A DNA stretch of 64,000 bases from Mucilaginibacter sp. (GCA_031292485.1 JARLHA010000007.1:1-64000), one strand, 5' to 3'. Numbered from the stretch's first letter, positions 55,603 through 64,000 are shown. Notes: generated by a model not told the origin, from the sequence alone. Made by a program: numbers and translations.

Positions 55603-55797
55603 ATGCAAAAAGAAGGAACAGTTAAATTTTTTAATGAAACAAAAGGTTTTGGTTTTATTACACCAAGCAATGGTGGCCAGGACGTATTTGTTCATTCATC
55701 AGGTCTTATCGATGAAATCCGTGAAAACGACAAAGTTGAATTTGAAGTTGAAAACGGCAGAAAAGGCTTAAACGCGGTAAATGTAAAAGTTATTTAA
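55603..55797 (+). CDS. csp: Cold-shock domain protein
   Basis: 64 aa OB-fold RNA-binding protein. [28 protein letters not shown] has the RNP1 (KGFGFI) and RNP2 (VFVHSS) motifs. It acts as an RNA chaperone. Start set at [10 protein letters not shown], the usual family start; longer frames run into the repeat. Strong terminator follows. Confidence 0.93.
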   Translation: MQKEGTVKFFNETKGFGFITPSNGGQDVFVHSSGLIDEIRENDKVEFEVENGRKGLNAVNVKVI

Positions 55798-55824
55798 TTA
55801 TATAATTAAATCATTAAACGTACC

Positions 55825-55857
55825 AGGCATCTACTCCAAAGTAGATGCCTTTTTTTA
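55825..55857 (+). terminator. Terminator of the cold-shock gene
   Basis: aggcatctac / gtagatgcct, 10-bp stem, 6-base loop, then a run of seven T. Confidence 0.88.
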
Positions 55858-56035
55858 TGGACATCCTTTCTATTCCGGTGGCGGCAACGAAAACTTATAT
55901 CCAAACATAATGTAGTTTATTTTATTTATAAATAGGAAAAAAAAGAATTTCTCCCAGTCAGCGAAAGAGAATTAGAGGGGCTTGGCACTGTTATTGTAAA
56001 CAGTACCATGTCTACTAAAATCAAAAAGAAAAAAG

Positions 56036-56422
56036 ATGAAAGATCAAACCAGGGTTATAGCCGCGCTTTTAATAGGTGCTGCGGCGGGTGCTGCATTAGG
56101 ATTATTGCTGGCTCCCGAAAAAGGCGAAAACATCCGTGATGGAATAGCTGATTATATTAATGATTTGGTTGATGCAGCCAAAGACAAAGCACAGGCAGCC
56201 TCTAAAGATATTAAGCAATACAGCGGCACTGTTTATGATAAAGCTAAAACAAAACTGAACAATGCTGTTAATGATTTGAACGAATATAGGGACGTTGCAA
56301 TTGAAACCGCGCGCACTAAAGCCGACGAATTGAAAGAACAAGCTCAAAGCAAATTTAATGAAGGTAAAGCCAGGGTAAAAAACGGTTCTGACGAGGTAAA
56401 TAATGCCATCCAGAATTCATAA
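56036..56422 (+). CDS. YtxH-domain protein
   Basis: 128 aa. A glycine/alanine-rich hydrophobic segment (VIAALLIGAAAGAALGLLLAPEKG) is followed by a long charged helix (KAKTKLNNAVNDLNEYRDVAIE). This is the YtxH/gas-vesicle-like layout seen in general-stress small membrane proteins. It lies between two terminators, so it is its own unit. Function unclear. Confidence 0.82.
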   Translation: MKDQTRVIAALLIGAAAGAALGLLLAPEKGENIRDGIADYINDLVDAAKDKAQAASKDIKQYSGTVYDKAKTKLNNAVNDLNEYRDVAIETARTKADELKEQAQSKFNEGKARVKNGSDEVNNAIQNS

Positions 56423-56439
56423 TTTTTCATTCCAATAAA

Positions 56440-56470
56440 ACAAAAAACCCGGCAATACCGGGTTTTTTGT
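56440..56470 (+). terminator. Terminator of the YtxH gene
   Basis: acaaaaaacccgg / ccgggttttttgt, loop caata; symmetric A and T runs make it usable from both sides, also for the convergent M1 gene. Confidence 0.85.
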
Positions 56471-56504
56471 TTTAAATATCTCTGCCAATTGAAGAATACT
56501 TGCA

Positions 56505-58382
56505 TTATTTAGCCGCCCATTTATTATTGCGTTCATCAGCATCCATAAATATCCCGCCGTCTAATACCGCCGTTTGAATGTCTTTCTTTGTTTTTACAAG
56601 CAGATTTAATTGCCGTTGATCATTTTTCCAAACTACAGGCGTTTGGTGGAAAGTTTCGGTAGCGCCATCTGTATAAGTCACTTTAATATCAAACGGAACC
56701 GCAAAACCACCTATATTCTTTATCGAAAAATCATATCCGCCCCTGGCCTTAGTCACCTTTTGCAAATCAAGGTCGATATAATAATTACTAAAAAACCAAT
56801 TATTAAAAAACCAGTTCAAATCCTGGCCCGATCCGCTATTCATCGAGTTAAAATAATCCCATGGTATAGGATGTTTGCCATTCCAGTTGTCCATATACGT
56901 ATGCAGTGCTTTTTTGAAAAGCTCGTCGCCCAGCATATCTTTCAAGGCAAAATAACTTAACGACGGTTTTCCGTACGAGTTATTGCCATAACCGCCCCTT
57001 AGTTCACTTGATGGCGTAATAATGGGCAGGTCTTCAGCCGTTGCCGGGTCATGTATCCAGCGGTTGATACGAAATTGCTTATAAAGATTATCGGCCTTTT
57101 CCTGGCCGACCTCTGAAGCGCCGATCAGCCTTTCAAAGGTGGTGGCCCAGCCTTCGTCCATAAAGGCATACCGACTCTCATTAATACCCATGTAAAACGG
57201 AAAATAGGTATGTGCAATCTCGTGATCCTGAACGAATTGAGCAAACTTTATATCATCGGTATGACTGTCGTTCACCATCATGGGGTACTCCATATCCGCA
57301 AATCCTTCAAACGATGTCATCTTAGGGAAAGGATAGGGAACTCCCGGCCAGTTATGCGAAAGCCAGCTTAATGAGTTACGCCCTGCCTGTACCGCATGAT
57401 GAAAATCTGCAGACCTGTCATTAAATGCCGACTGCATGGCAGCGCGCCGGCCTGTGGCGTCGTCAACCACGGCACTGGCAGCGTCCCAATCATAATGATC
57501 GCTTATCCCTACTGCCATATCGCTTACATTGGTCGCTTTCCATGTCCATGTATTCTGGTCATTTTGTGCAGTTATATTCTTTTTTGCCAGGTCTTCTTTG
57601 GTGGCAACGTGTATGGTTGAGTCGCTTGTAAAAGACTCCTGCAATCTTTTTTCATATTCGGGCTGTAATACCTGCGAAGGATTTTGCAGGGTACCTGTTG
57701 CCCAAACAATATAATTTTTAGGCACGGTAACGTTCAGGGTATAGTCGTTAAAATCGTTGTAAAACTCCTGGGCATCTAAAAAAGGCAGTGTATCCCATCC
57801 GTTATAGTCATCATAAACCGACACCCTGGGGTAAAAATAGGCCAGGTAATAGGTAGTAGAATCTATCATACCCTCGCGCCCGCTTTGTTTGGAAACCTCA
57901 AAATGCCAGGTAATATCCAAACTCACAGAATCGTGAGGCATAAGCGGTTTTAATAAACCTACCATCTGGTTGGTTGCTGCCATGGTTTTATTGTTCCAAT
58001 CTTTTTTTGTGCCATTGATCAGGAAATTATCGATTTGCACGCCGGGCGTTAAATAATCATCCCCGGCATTCCCAAACCTTGCGGCACCTGGCCGGTGTAT
58101 GTTCAGGATCAGCTTCATGTTAAGCCTTCGTAAAGTATCCGGGCTATTGTTAAAATAAGTGATTACCTCATGACCTTTTACCGTTCTGTCCGGAGGCAAA
58201 GCAGTGATGGAAATATTATAATGTCCATGGTTTTCCCAGTAATTCTTGCCAGGCTTGCCATCCATAGAATGGGCCCCTTTTTCGTAGGCACGTTTTATAT
58301 CACGCGGCATATAAAGTTCCTGGGCCTGCGCCTGCCATAAAACCAGGCACATAAAAGCGGATAGAATAAATGATTTTTGCAT
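56505..58382 (-). CDS. Secreted M1-family metallopeptidase (second copy)
   Basis: 625 aa. Signal peptide (LSAFMCLVLWQAQAQ), zinc motif HEIAHTYFP and distal Glu in FMDEGWATTFE. The exopeptidase motif reads FADMEYPMM. It shares domain order and short blocks with the 8530 gene ([10 protein letters not shown] against [24 protein letters not shown] near the end), so they are paralogues. Likely role in degrading external peptides. Confidence 0.87.
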   Translation of the reverse strand: MQKSFILSAFMCLVLWQAQAQELYMPRDIKRAYEKGAHSMDGKPGKNYWENHGHYNISITALPPDRTVKGHEVITYFNNSPDTLRRLNMKLILNIHRPGAARFGNAGDDYLTPGVQIDNFLINGTKKDWNNKTMAATNQMVGLLKPLMPHDSVSLDITWHFEVSKQSGREGMIDSTTYYLAYFYPRVSVYDDYNGWDTLPFLDAQEFYNDFNDYTLNVTVPKNYIVWATGTLQNPSQVLQPEYEKRLQESFTSDSTIHVATKEDLAKKNITAQNDQNTWTWKATNVSDMAVGISDHYDWDAASAVVDDATGRRAAMQSAFNDRSADFHHAVQAGRNSLSWLSHNWPGVPYPFPKMTSFEGFADMEYPMMVNDSHTDDIKFAQFVQDHEIAHTYFPFYMGINESRYAFMDEGWATTFERLIGASEVGQEKADNLYKQFRINRWIHDPATAEDLPIITPSSELRGGYGNNSYGKPSLSYFALKDMLGDELFKKALHTYMDNWNGKHPIPWDYFNSMNSGSGQDLNWFFNNWFFSNYYIDLDLQKVTKARGGYDFSIKNIGGFAVPFDIKVTYTDGATETFHQTPVVWKNDQRQLNLLVKTKKDIQTAVLDGGIFMDADERNNKWAAK

Positions 58383-58580
58383 TTTCAGAGATGTTATTTA
58401 CAGACAAATTAAAGACAATTTATTCAAAAACAACCCATCGGCTTATAACTACCTGTGATTTTTAAATGCTTGCCCTTTTATTTTCAATGGTTTTAGTTTA
58501 CAACAAGTAATTGCAACAAGTTTGCAAAAAAAAATCATTTTACTATTGGCACTCCCATAAATATTTTTTTACTTTGCAAC

Positions 58581-58648
58581 AGTTATTTTAATAGGGGTAT
58601 TAAATAACTAATTTGTGGCCACCTGCCTTTGGGCGGGTGGTTTTTTTT
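58581..58648 (+). ncRNA. Candidate small RNA with terminator
   Basis: A -7-like element (ttactttgc, 58569-58577) is followed by two hairpins: gttattttaata-gggg-tattaaataac (58582-58608) and the terminator ccacctgcc-tttg-ggcgggtgg with eight T (58619-58648). No reading frame fits. Upstream gene is divergent, so this is an independent ~65-nt unit, or a 5' leader terminator of the next gene. Confidence 0.5.
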
Positions 58649-58649
58649 A

Positions 58650-58772
58650 TCACTGATTTTTACTGATGCTACGATTTCACTGATTTTAGTACAGCTTAAA
58701 TTTTTTATCTATAAATTCGAATCTCCGGGCACTGACGTACTTATCAGTGAAATCAAATAATCAGTTAAATCT
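58650..58772. repeat. TTTCACTGATT word array before the DUF2027 gene
   Basis: cactgattttactgat-type words on the left and atcagtgaaatcaaataatcagt on the right form an inverted repeat that ends a few bases before the ATG at 58779. Related to the gatttcaccgatt word near kdsC. Confidence 0.65.
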
Positions 58773-58778
58773 GTGATC

Positions 58779-59723
58779 ATGAAGTATAAGTTAGGTGATT
58801 TTGTGCGTTTTGTTGATGAAAAGATGGAGGGTTTTGTTACCCGGATCATTGACGAACAGATGATTGGTGTTACAGGAGAGGATGATTTCGAAATTCCGGT
58901 ACTGGCAAGTAAAGTTACCACAGTGCATGGATACGTTCCGGCAGGGTCGGTTAAAGAGACCAAAGCTGACGAGCCGGAATTTACAGGAGAATTTAGCTCC
59001 AAAGGGGTTTATTTAGGTTTCGTGAATGATCCAAAAGCAAATTCCGTGGTGCATTTTCATTTGGTGAACGATACCTCATTTCAGTTGCTGGCCGCTTTAA
59101 CTACCTCGGGACAAAATAAATTTAAAGGGGAATTTGCCGGCGTCATCGCTCCGAAAACCGCTGTTAAAATTTACTCCGGCCAAATGGCTGACCTGCAGCT
59201 ATGGCCAAAGTTTACGTTAAACATCACTTTTTATACAACACAAAATATTGAGCCGCCTGCGCCTTTGGCAATTCACGAAAAATTTAAAGCAAAAGATTTT
59301 GCAGGATCAAAAAAACAGGTACCTGTGCTAAAACAGCCAGGATGGTTAATACAGTTAGATGAACACGAAGTAGTTATTGATGCACAAAAGCTAAAAGAAA
59401 GCTTTTTTAAATCTCCGGAAGAAAAAACGAAATTAGACAAGCCGGGTAAAGAAGTGGACCTCCATATTGAAAAGCTGCGCAATGATTACCAGTTTATCAA
59501 CAGCTCTGAAATACTGAAAATCCAACTCGAACACTTCCATAAATCTCTCGACGCCGCAATTGTACATCAACTCCACGAAATTGTTTTCATTCATGGTGCA
59601 GGGAATGGCACTTTAAGGAACGAAATCCATAAGATATTGGGTAAGCATCCAAAAGTTCAAACATTTATGGATGCGCAAAAGGAAAAGTTCGGCTATGGGG
59701 CTACCAAGGTCATTTTAAAGTAG
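58779..59723 (+). CDS. DUF2027 protein with C-terminal Smr domain
   Basis: 314 aa. The N-terminal ~220 residues match DUF2027 (KYKLGDFVRFVDEKMEGFVTRI), a Bacteroidota-specific domain. Residues ~225-314 are an Smr domain: VDLHIEKL, LHEIVFIHGAGNGTLRNEIH. Smr domains of MutS2-type proteins are nucleases or RNA/DNA binders. Often annotated as a MutS-like protein, but no MutS core exists. ATG at 58779 preferred to a GTG six bases earlier. Confidence 0.85.
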   Translation: MKYKLGDFVRFVDEKMEGFVTRIIDEQMIGVTGEDDFEIPVLASKVTTVHGYVPAGSVKETKADEPEFTGEFSSKGVYLGFVNDPKANSVVHFHLVNDTSFQLLAALTTSGQNKFKGEFAGVIAPKTAVKIYSGQMADLQLWPKFTLNITFYTTQNIEPPAPLAIHEKFKAKDFAGSKKQVPVLKQPGWLIQLDEHEVVIDAQKLKESFFKSPEEKTKLDKPGKEVDLHIEKLRNDYQFINSSEILKIQLEHFHKSLDAAIVHQLHEIVFIHGAGNGTLRNEIHKILGKHPKVQTFMDAQKEKFGYGATKVILK

Positions 59724-59803
59724 CAAGCACCAAATGCCCGCTCACGGCCTTCTCATATTGCGAAAGGAAAACCATCTGAGATGTTTTACGATCTAAAAAC
59801 AGA

Positions 59804-61273
59804 TTACTTTTCGTTAATAAATTTTTGCGCGATCCCTAACGGGCGAAAGGTAAACCGCTTTTTGATATGGTGCCCGCCAATACGGTGCAAAACGTTTCGC
59901 AAGGTTTCAATAACCCTTATGGTATGATCGCCTTTATTGATCATAACGCACTCAGCCATTACGGCGTGAGCGGCATCGGTAATCTCCGAACGGGTAGCTA
60001 TGCCCGTCTTATTAAGCGTCTCCAACACCTGGGTTGCCCATACAACCGGAACGTGTGCCGCCTCACAAATCCATAATATTTCGTCCTGAATCTCGCCGGT
60101 TCTCTCAAAGCCAATTTCAACGGCAAGGTCCCCGCGTGCTATCATTACACCAAAGGCTTTTTGTCGCATTCCCCCTATCAGCAAATCAGGCAAATTTTTC
60201 ACAGATTCCGGTGTCTCTATTTTCATAATGATATTTGGCGGCTGGGCAGATAATTCATTTAAAGCATCCTGCAAGTTTTTAAGGTCATCTGCGTTCCGGA
60301 TAAATGAATACCCAACAAGGTCGGCGTGCTGACAAATAAAAGGCAGGCATGCTTTATCAAAATCGGTTATCGGTGAAACAGAAATTTCAGAGTCAGGAAA
60401 ATTAATGCCTTTGTGCGATTTTATTTGCGGCTTACCTGATGAAATACGAACTATCCTAACGGCTGCACCTTCCTGTTTTACCGTTTCAACTACGCCCTCA
60501 ATCATACCATCGTCAATAAAAACCCGCTCTCCCTTTTTTATCATTGAAACGATTCCGGGCACATTGGGGTTGATTACAATATCATCCTTGGTAAAGTGTT
60601 TGGCGTGGTCTGCAAGCCAGATCAACTCGCCTTCTTTAATTTTTACTTTGCCCTTTTTATGCCCTTTATTCATCAGTATTGTCCTGATCTTGGGTCCGGC
60701 TATATCCATGTATATCTTACAGTTCAAGCCGGTTTCGTGGCATGCCTTTTCAAGCTGATGGAGCATTGCGGTCCATATGTCTTCGTTGTCGTGGGCACAA
60801 TTTATCCGGGCCACATTCATTCCATTTTGCAGCAGCGCTTTTATCAGGGCATAATCTTCGGCAAATGAAACGTCAAACGTAACCATAATGAATGGCGTGC
60901 CATTTTCGTTCTTTTCACCAAAAAGGATCTTGCTTCTTTCTTCAATTTGACGGGTACCAAATTCATAAGTACATTCATCCAGTTCTGCGGCCGAGTAATC
61001 TTGTTTCAGCCATTGTAATATCGCCTGTATTTGCCTGTGGATATGGCTTTCGGAGCTGGCCAGGGAAGAAAGACCGTGGATATGAAGTGCATCCTGCAAT
61101 TCGCGGATATCTTCACTTCGCAAGGTTAAATAATGGATCAGGTTTCGTAAAGCATGTTGCTGCTGCGGGTGAATATCTTTTATCTTCAACACTCTTTTTT
61201 CACTTTCAAGCAGCATGTTTTTTTCAAGCTCCCTTAAATGCTTCCGTACCTTTTGCAACGAGTCAGTTTTCAT
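59804..61273 (-). CDS. Pyruvate-kinase-fold protein with N-terminal extension
   Basis: 489 aa. Residues ~125-470 fit the pyruvate kinase barrel: AGPKIRT, LNGMNVARIN, MKIETPESV (catalytic Lys), MIARGDLAVEIGFER and WATQVLE. But the usual TIGPxS start is VTFDVSFA, NFSHG reads NCAHD, the GET motif after the AV helix reads NKGDH, and the C-terminal regulatory domain is absent. A ~120-residue helical N-terminus replaces it. Perhaps a diverged pyruvate kinase or a phosphotransferase with another substrate. ATG at 61273. Confidence 0.75.
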   Translation of the reverse strand: MKTDSLQKVRKHLRELEKNMLLESEKRVLKIKDIHPQQQHALRNLIHYLTLRSEDIRELQDALHIHGLSSLASSESHIHRQIQAILQWLKQDYSAAELDECTYEFGTRQIEERSKILFGEKNENGTPFIMVTFDVSFAEDYALIKALLQNGMNVARINCAHDNEDIWTAMLHQLEKACHETGLNCKIYMDIAGPKIRTILMNKGHKKGKVKIKEGELIWLADHAKHFTKDDIVINPNVPGIVSMIKKGERVFIDDGMIEGVVETVKQEGAAVRIVRISSGKPQIKSHKGINFPDSEISVSPITDFDKACLPFICQHADLVGYSFIRNADDLKNLQDALNELSAQPPNIIMKIETPESVKNLPDLLIGGMRQKAFGVMIARGDLAVEIGFERTGEIQDEILWICEAAHVPVVWATQVLETLNKTGIATRSEITDAAHAVMAECVMINKGDHTIRVIETLRNVLHRIGGHHIKKRFTFRPLGIAQKFINEK

Positions 61274-61403
61274 ATCCAATAAAATAGCTTGTAATTACAA
61301 ACAAAGTTACCGGTAGCTGGCGCTTTAACTATGATGGCGGTCACTATTAAAAATGATGACAGCCAAATTGCATTTGCTGTTAGGTCTCAGGGAAACGATT
61401 ATA

Positions 61404-62735
61404 TCATGGTAGATTATCCAACACTACATCCGGCATTTTACGGGATGAAGGCCGCTCAAAAAAGACATTTCTGACTGTGTAGCTATTAAAAAAGCCACAA
61501 TTTTTAAGGTAAAAAGCATTACCAGCCACTCCGCCTGAAAAATCCATGCGGTAACCCTTTGCACCAGTATTGTCGGCAGTAAACTTTGCTTTATTCAGTT
61601 CCACCCATTTTCCGTTTTCATCAGCGATCCATTCATTATTAAAATAAACTTTACGGGCAATAGTACCCTGTTCCGGGTCGAAATTTTCCAAAAATGAATG
61701 CAGATGTTTTAAGTAAGTATTGGTTTGCGGCCTGCTGAAACTGGCAATCAAATGCCATTCATTCACTTCCGGGGCAAAAAACCAGGCGGTATAAACGGTG
61801 TGGTTATTTCCGCCGGGCAGAGCCCTTATCAAAAACTTGTAGGTATTACCGGCTTTCCAGTTAAATAGCAAATAGCTTTGCCCGCCTGAACCTTCACTGC
61901 CAAATTCTCCGGTGTGTACGCCGGCGCCTTTCTTTAGCATCACGATTTTCTGTTCATCTGGTATTTTCTTAGGGTCATCTGTATTAAAAGGGCTCCAAAC
62001 TGAAAAAAGGATATGTCTTTCGGTTGCCGAGTTTACCTGCATCCCGAAATACCCTTCCCCAAAGCCGCAGGCCATAAAATATGAACCTAAAACATCGTTA
62101 TTTTTTGGAACGGTTACTTCGTTGTAAAACCATTCAGCGTTTTTATTGTCAGGCACTACATAACCCAGGTGAACCGAGGGGCCCCTCCTCCCCCAATAAA
62201 AAAAGTCGCCATCATTATCCCGCACAAAGGATGTATTTTCTTTTATGTTGAGACCCGTTAACTTCAGGCTGGCTATATCCGCATATACATTGCCTGTTTT
62301 ACTACCACCATTTATTTTAATGGCCACATAGCCCGTATCATTTACCGTCCATTCTCCCGCATAATGACTTTCAATTACACTGCCTTTCACTCTTATGTAC
62401 TGCGTTTTATTTAAGGCTGACACCGATAATACCGTTTCTCCGTCGGGTACTTTCAGGTTGAGATATAATTTAAAGTTTCCTTTTTTTTCGAACCTTATAT
62501 AAGTTACAAAGCAGGCGTTTTTGTTTGTCCAGTTAACAATACCGTCATTACTGATATTACCGCCAAGGGTGTCTTTATCTACCCGCCATGCGTTGCCGCC
62601 TACAGGCACCGATATTATGGTATCGTTATGGCTGGTTACAAGTATGCTTGAGCCGGCCTGGCAGTGCAGGTTCTGAAGGATCAAAAAAATACCAAATACA
62701 ACAGCGAATCCGATTCTCTTTCTATTTATGTTCAT
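61404..62735 (-). CDS. Secreted DUF5077-DUF3472 protein
   Basis: 443 aa. Signal (VVFGIFLILQNLHCQAG), a DUF5077-like N-terminal beta domain (~35-155) and a DUF3472 domain (~180-435) with VHLGYVVPD, WFYNEVTVP, SYFMACGFGEGYFGMQVNS and FSVWSPFNTDDP. These are of unknown function but common in Bacteroidota, often near glycan-use genes. The start overlaps the pseudogene remnant next door. Confidence 0.82.
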   Translation of the reverse strand: MNINRKRIGFAVVFGIFLILQNLHCQAGSSILVTSHNDTIISVPVGGNAWRVDKDTLGGNISNDGIVNWTNKNACFVTYIRFEKKGNFKLYLNLKVPDGETVLSVSALNKTQYIRVKGSVIESHYAGEWTVNDTGYVAIKINGGSKTGNVYADIASLKLTGLNIKENTSFVRDNDGDFFYWGRRGPSVHLGYVVPDNKNAEWFYNEVTVPKNNDVLGSYFMACGFGEGYFGMQVNSATERHILFSVWSPFNTDDPKKIPDEQKIVMLKKGAGVHTGEFGSEGSGGQSYLLFNWKAGNTYKFLIRALPGGNNHTVYTAWFFAPEVNEWHLIASFSRPQTNTYLKHLHSFLENFDPEQGTIARKVYFNNEWIADENGKWVELNKAKFTADNTGAKGYRMDFSGGVAGNAFYLKNCGFFNSYTVRNVFFERPSSRKMPDVVLDNLP

Positions 62736-63010
62736 TCTGCCAGGTTTTTAAAATAATGTTATAGAGTGTCTCTCGTGCTTCCTCCAGCTTCCGCACCAAC
62801 TGAAATTGTGCCTTTGCACGCTGCAAATTATGCCATGGCGAGTGTATTTTAAAATAAACATCGCCGTTAAGGTAATCTGTTAAAAACCGCACGCCTTGCA
62901 TATAGAGTAAAAGCAATGCACGTCTTTTAACGAGTTCACATCGGCTTCGGTTAAAAAAGCGGTTGCCTGGTACAGGTAGCCTTTTACATAGGTTTTTCAA
63001 AACAGAAACA
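62722..63010 (-). pseudogene. Frameshifted C-terminal remnant of a phosphotransferase (APH-like) gene
   Basis: No start codon is usable, but two frames together give the C-terminus of a known type of kinase. Frame A reads TYVKGYLYQATAFLTEADVN; about 60 bases later the frame changes, and frame B reads RFLTDYLNGDVYFKIHSPWH and ends with QLVRKLEEARETLYNII. This is the tail of the APH-family sugar (N-acetylhexosamine kinase-like) phosphotransferases. The catalytic N-terminal ~270 residues are missing. It is a decayed fragment; frame B overlaps the DUF3472 start. Confidence 0.65.
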
Positions 63011-63012
63011 AC

Positions 63013-63198
63013 CTATTTCTCCAGCACAAATGTAATATTTGTCCAGTTGGCAGCGGCGGTGGCGCTGTGGATGATCTCTTTAATTACCCAACCGTCGTCC
63101 AGGTATTTGTTTACGTAACTTATTTCGTATGCTGAATGCCGGTTGGTAACCGTCTGTTCATAAACATTGATATTTACCGTAATTACTTTTTGTGCCAT
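63013..63198 (-). CDS. Hypothetical protein, 61 aa
   Basis: Not recognised. MAQKVITVNINVYEQTVTN then DDGWVIKEIIHSA and WTNITFVLEK: strands and one helix, a compact fold plausible. Start at ATG 63198; a TTG lies 9 bases before. Immediately upstream of the kinase remnant. Confidence 0.5.
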   Translation of the reverse strand: MAQKVITVNINVYEQTVTNRHSAYEISYVNKYLDDGWVIKEIIHSATAAANWTNITFVLEK

Positions 63199-63436
63199 GA
63201 TGTTCAATTTGATTGTTTAGGGTATATATTTATAAGATTGTAGCCCCCGCCAATAATGGCGGTGAATTTAGGGCGAAGTGCAGGAAAAATCAAAACAATG
63301 CACGAAATTTTTAAAAAAACATGGCTGGTCAATTTGATTAATCTGATGAACAATGGGCGTTTGTATTTGAATTTTTTAAAGCCCCCCAAAAAAAAACGAA
63401 ATACCGGATCAGCGAAATATTATGTGCGACGCCTGA

Positions 63437-64000
63437 TCACGAGCTTGCTTCTTTTTTTATCAATATGCCGTTAGCAGTTGTATCAGTCCCATTGGCATCA
63501 TGGTAAAGTTTGAAGATGATATAAAATATTGACCCTATACCCGGGGTGCTTTCAAATGCTATTTTACCGTTTTGCAATTCAGTAAATTCTTTACACAGCA
63601 CCAGGCCCAATCCCACCCCTTTTTCGTTTTTAGTTCCGTAAATCGAGTTTACTTTTAGCGAAAATATAGCAGCCTGTTCCTCAAACGGAATACCTATTCC
63701 ATTATCTTTTATCATGATACGGCATTCGTCATCAACAATATCAGTAGATATGGCAATCTCACCGCCCGGGGAGGTAAACTTAATGGCATTGCTTACTAAA
63801 TTCCTGACAACTAATTGGAGCATGTCGATATCCGCGATGATATATACATCCGGTTTTATTTGGTTGGCAATGTGAATCCCTTTTTCTGCTGCAATTGTTT
63901 GATGAATCTGGAAAGTGCTTTTCAATACATCCTTAACGTTCACCTTTACCCCGTTTACTTTAACGCCATGCATTTGTGCTTTACTCCATGAAAGCAGATT
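63437..64000 (-). CDS. Sensor histidine kinase, C-terminal part (5' end outside window)
   Basis: 188 codons remain open to the right edge. NLLSWSKAQM is the end of the HisKA dimer helix, then the HATPase: VSNAIKFTSPGGEI (N box), KDNGIGIPFEEQ (G1) and KGVGLGLVLCKEF (G2). The phospho-acceptor His and any sensor domain lie beyond the window. The C-terminus has a short tail after the fold. Confidence 0.87.
   Translation of the reverse strand, partial: NLLSWSKAQMHGVKVNGVKVNVKDVLKSTFQIHQTIAAEKGIHIANQIKPDVYIIADIDMLQLVVRNLVSNAIKFTSPGGEIAISTDIVDDECRIMIKDNGIGIPFEEQAAIFSLKVNSIYGTKNEKGVGLGLVLCKEFTELQNGKIAFESTPGIGSIFYIIFKLYHDANGTDTTANGILIKKEASS

Noticed and set aside
63204..63474. Opposing 61-aa and 72-aa frames upstream of the histidine kinase
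   Set aside because: They overlap each other on opposite strands in AT-rich spacer and show no motif.
1..64000. tRNA genes
   Set aside because: GGTTCAA-like T-loop words occur only inside clear protein genes; no cloverleaf could be drawn by eye.

Overview
The window looks like chromosome from a Bacteroidota of the family Sphingobacteriaceae (Mucilaginibacter/Pedobacter type); this is inferred from gene content and style, not from a search. The signs are a GldC homologue, DUF4199, DUF2027-Smr and DUF3472 proteins, a ccm cluster that includes a glutamate dehydrogenase gene, many TAnnTTTG-like -7 promoter elements, weak Shine-Dalgarno sites, and long low-complexity intergenic hairpins. No rRNA, tRNA or CRISPR array was seen.

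Layout. 1-0.9 kb: an IS1595/ISXO2-type transposase running off the left edge. 1-5.5 kb: secreted nucleoside hydrolase, NatAB-like ABC exporter, short Ppx/GppA phosphatase. 5.9-8.5 kb: a tight three-gene minus-strand operon made of a divergent Lgt-like membrane transferase, a cysteine-rich radical SAM enzyme resembling the archaeal tetraether-lipid synthase family, and a small membrane protein; this is the best candidate here for an undescribed system. 8.5-13.5 kb: M1 peptidase, then the block DUF2520-ferredoxin-IscX-small protein-KdsC-Maf. 13.5-24.3 kb: a cytochrome c maturation cluster (ccmB, ccmC, ccmD, glutamate dehydrogenase, ccmE, ccmF), interrupted by a sulfotransferase and a carboxypeptidase-regulatory-domain protein. 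24.4-31.3 kb: O6-methylguanine methyltransferase, a helicase-gldC operon, a CHASE3 histidine kinase, dihydroorotase. 30.9-35.5 kb: small sensory and regulatory genes (GyrI-like, SRPBCC, EVE, DoxX, WYL, DUF2007, membrane-anchored LuxR-HTH, DUF4199). 35.6-40 kb: glycosylasparaginase, CutC, and a DgoK-DgoA-isomerase sugar-acid operon. 40-42 kb: a secreted GH13 amylase behind a 750-bp control region with two identical LacI-type operators. 42-51.5 kb: lipoprotein, two VOC proteins, ferritin, GH20 hexosaminidase, GT39-type transferase, acyltransferase, dual-specificity phosphatase. 51.7-54.4 kb: lysine-pathway genes lysC and lysA. 54.4-64 kb: HAD phosphatase, cold-shock protein, YtxH protein, second M1 peptidase, candidate small RNA, DUF2027-Smr, a deviant pyruvate-kinase-fold protein, DUF3472 protein, a kinase pseudogene remnant, and a histidine kinase running off the right edge.

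A genome-scale pattern runs through the window. At least a dozen intergenic gaps are filled with iterated 7-14 bp words arranged as long imperfect inverted repeats. Each locus uses its own word, but several words recur at distant loci. In two places (inside lysA and at the 5' end of the GH20 gene) the words lie in coding sequence. All functional statements come from motif reading; no database search was possible.
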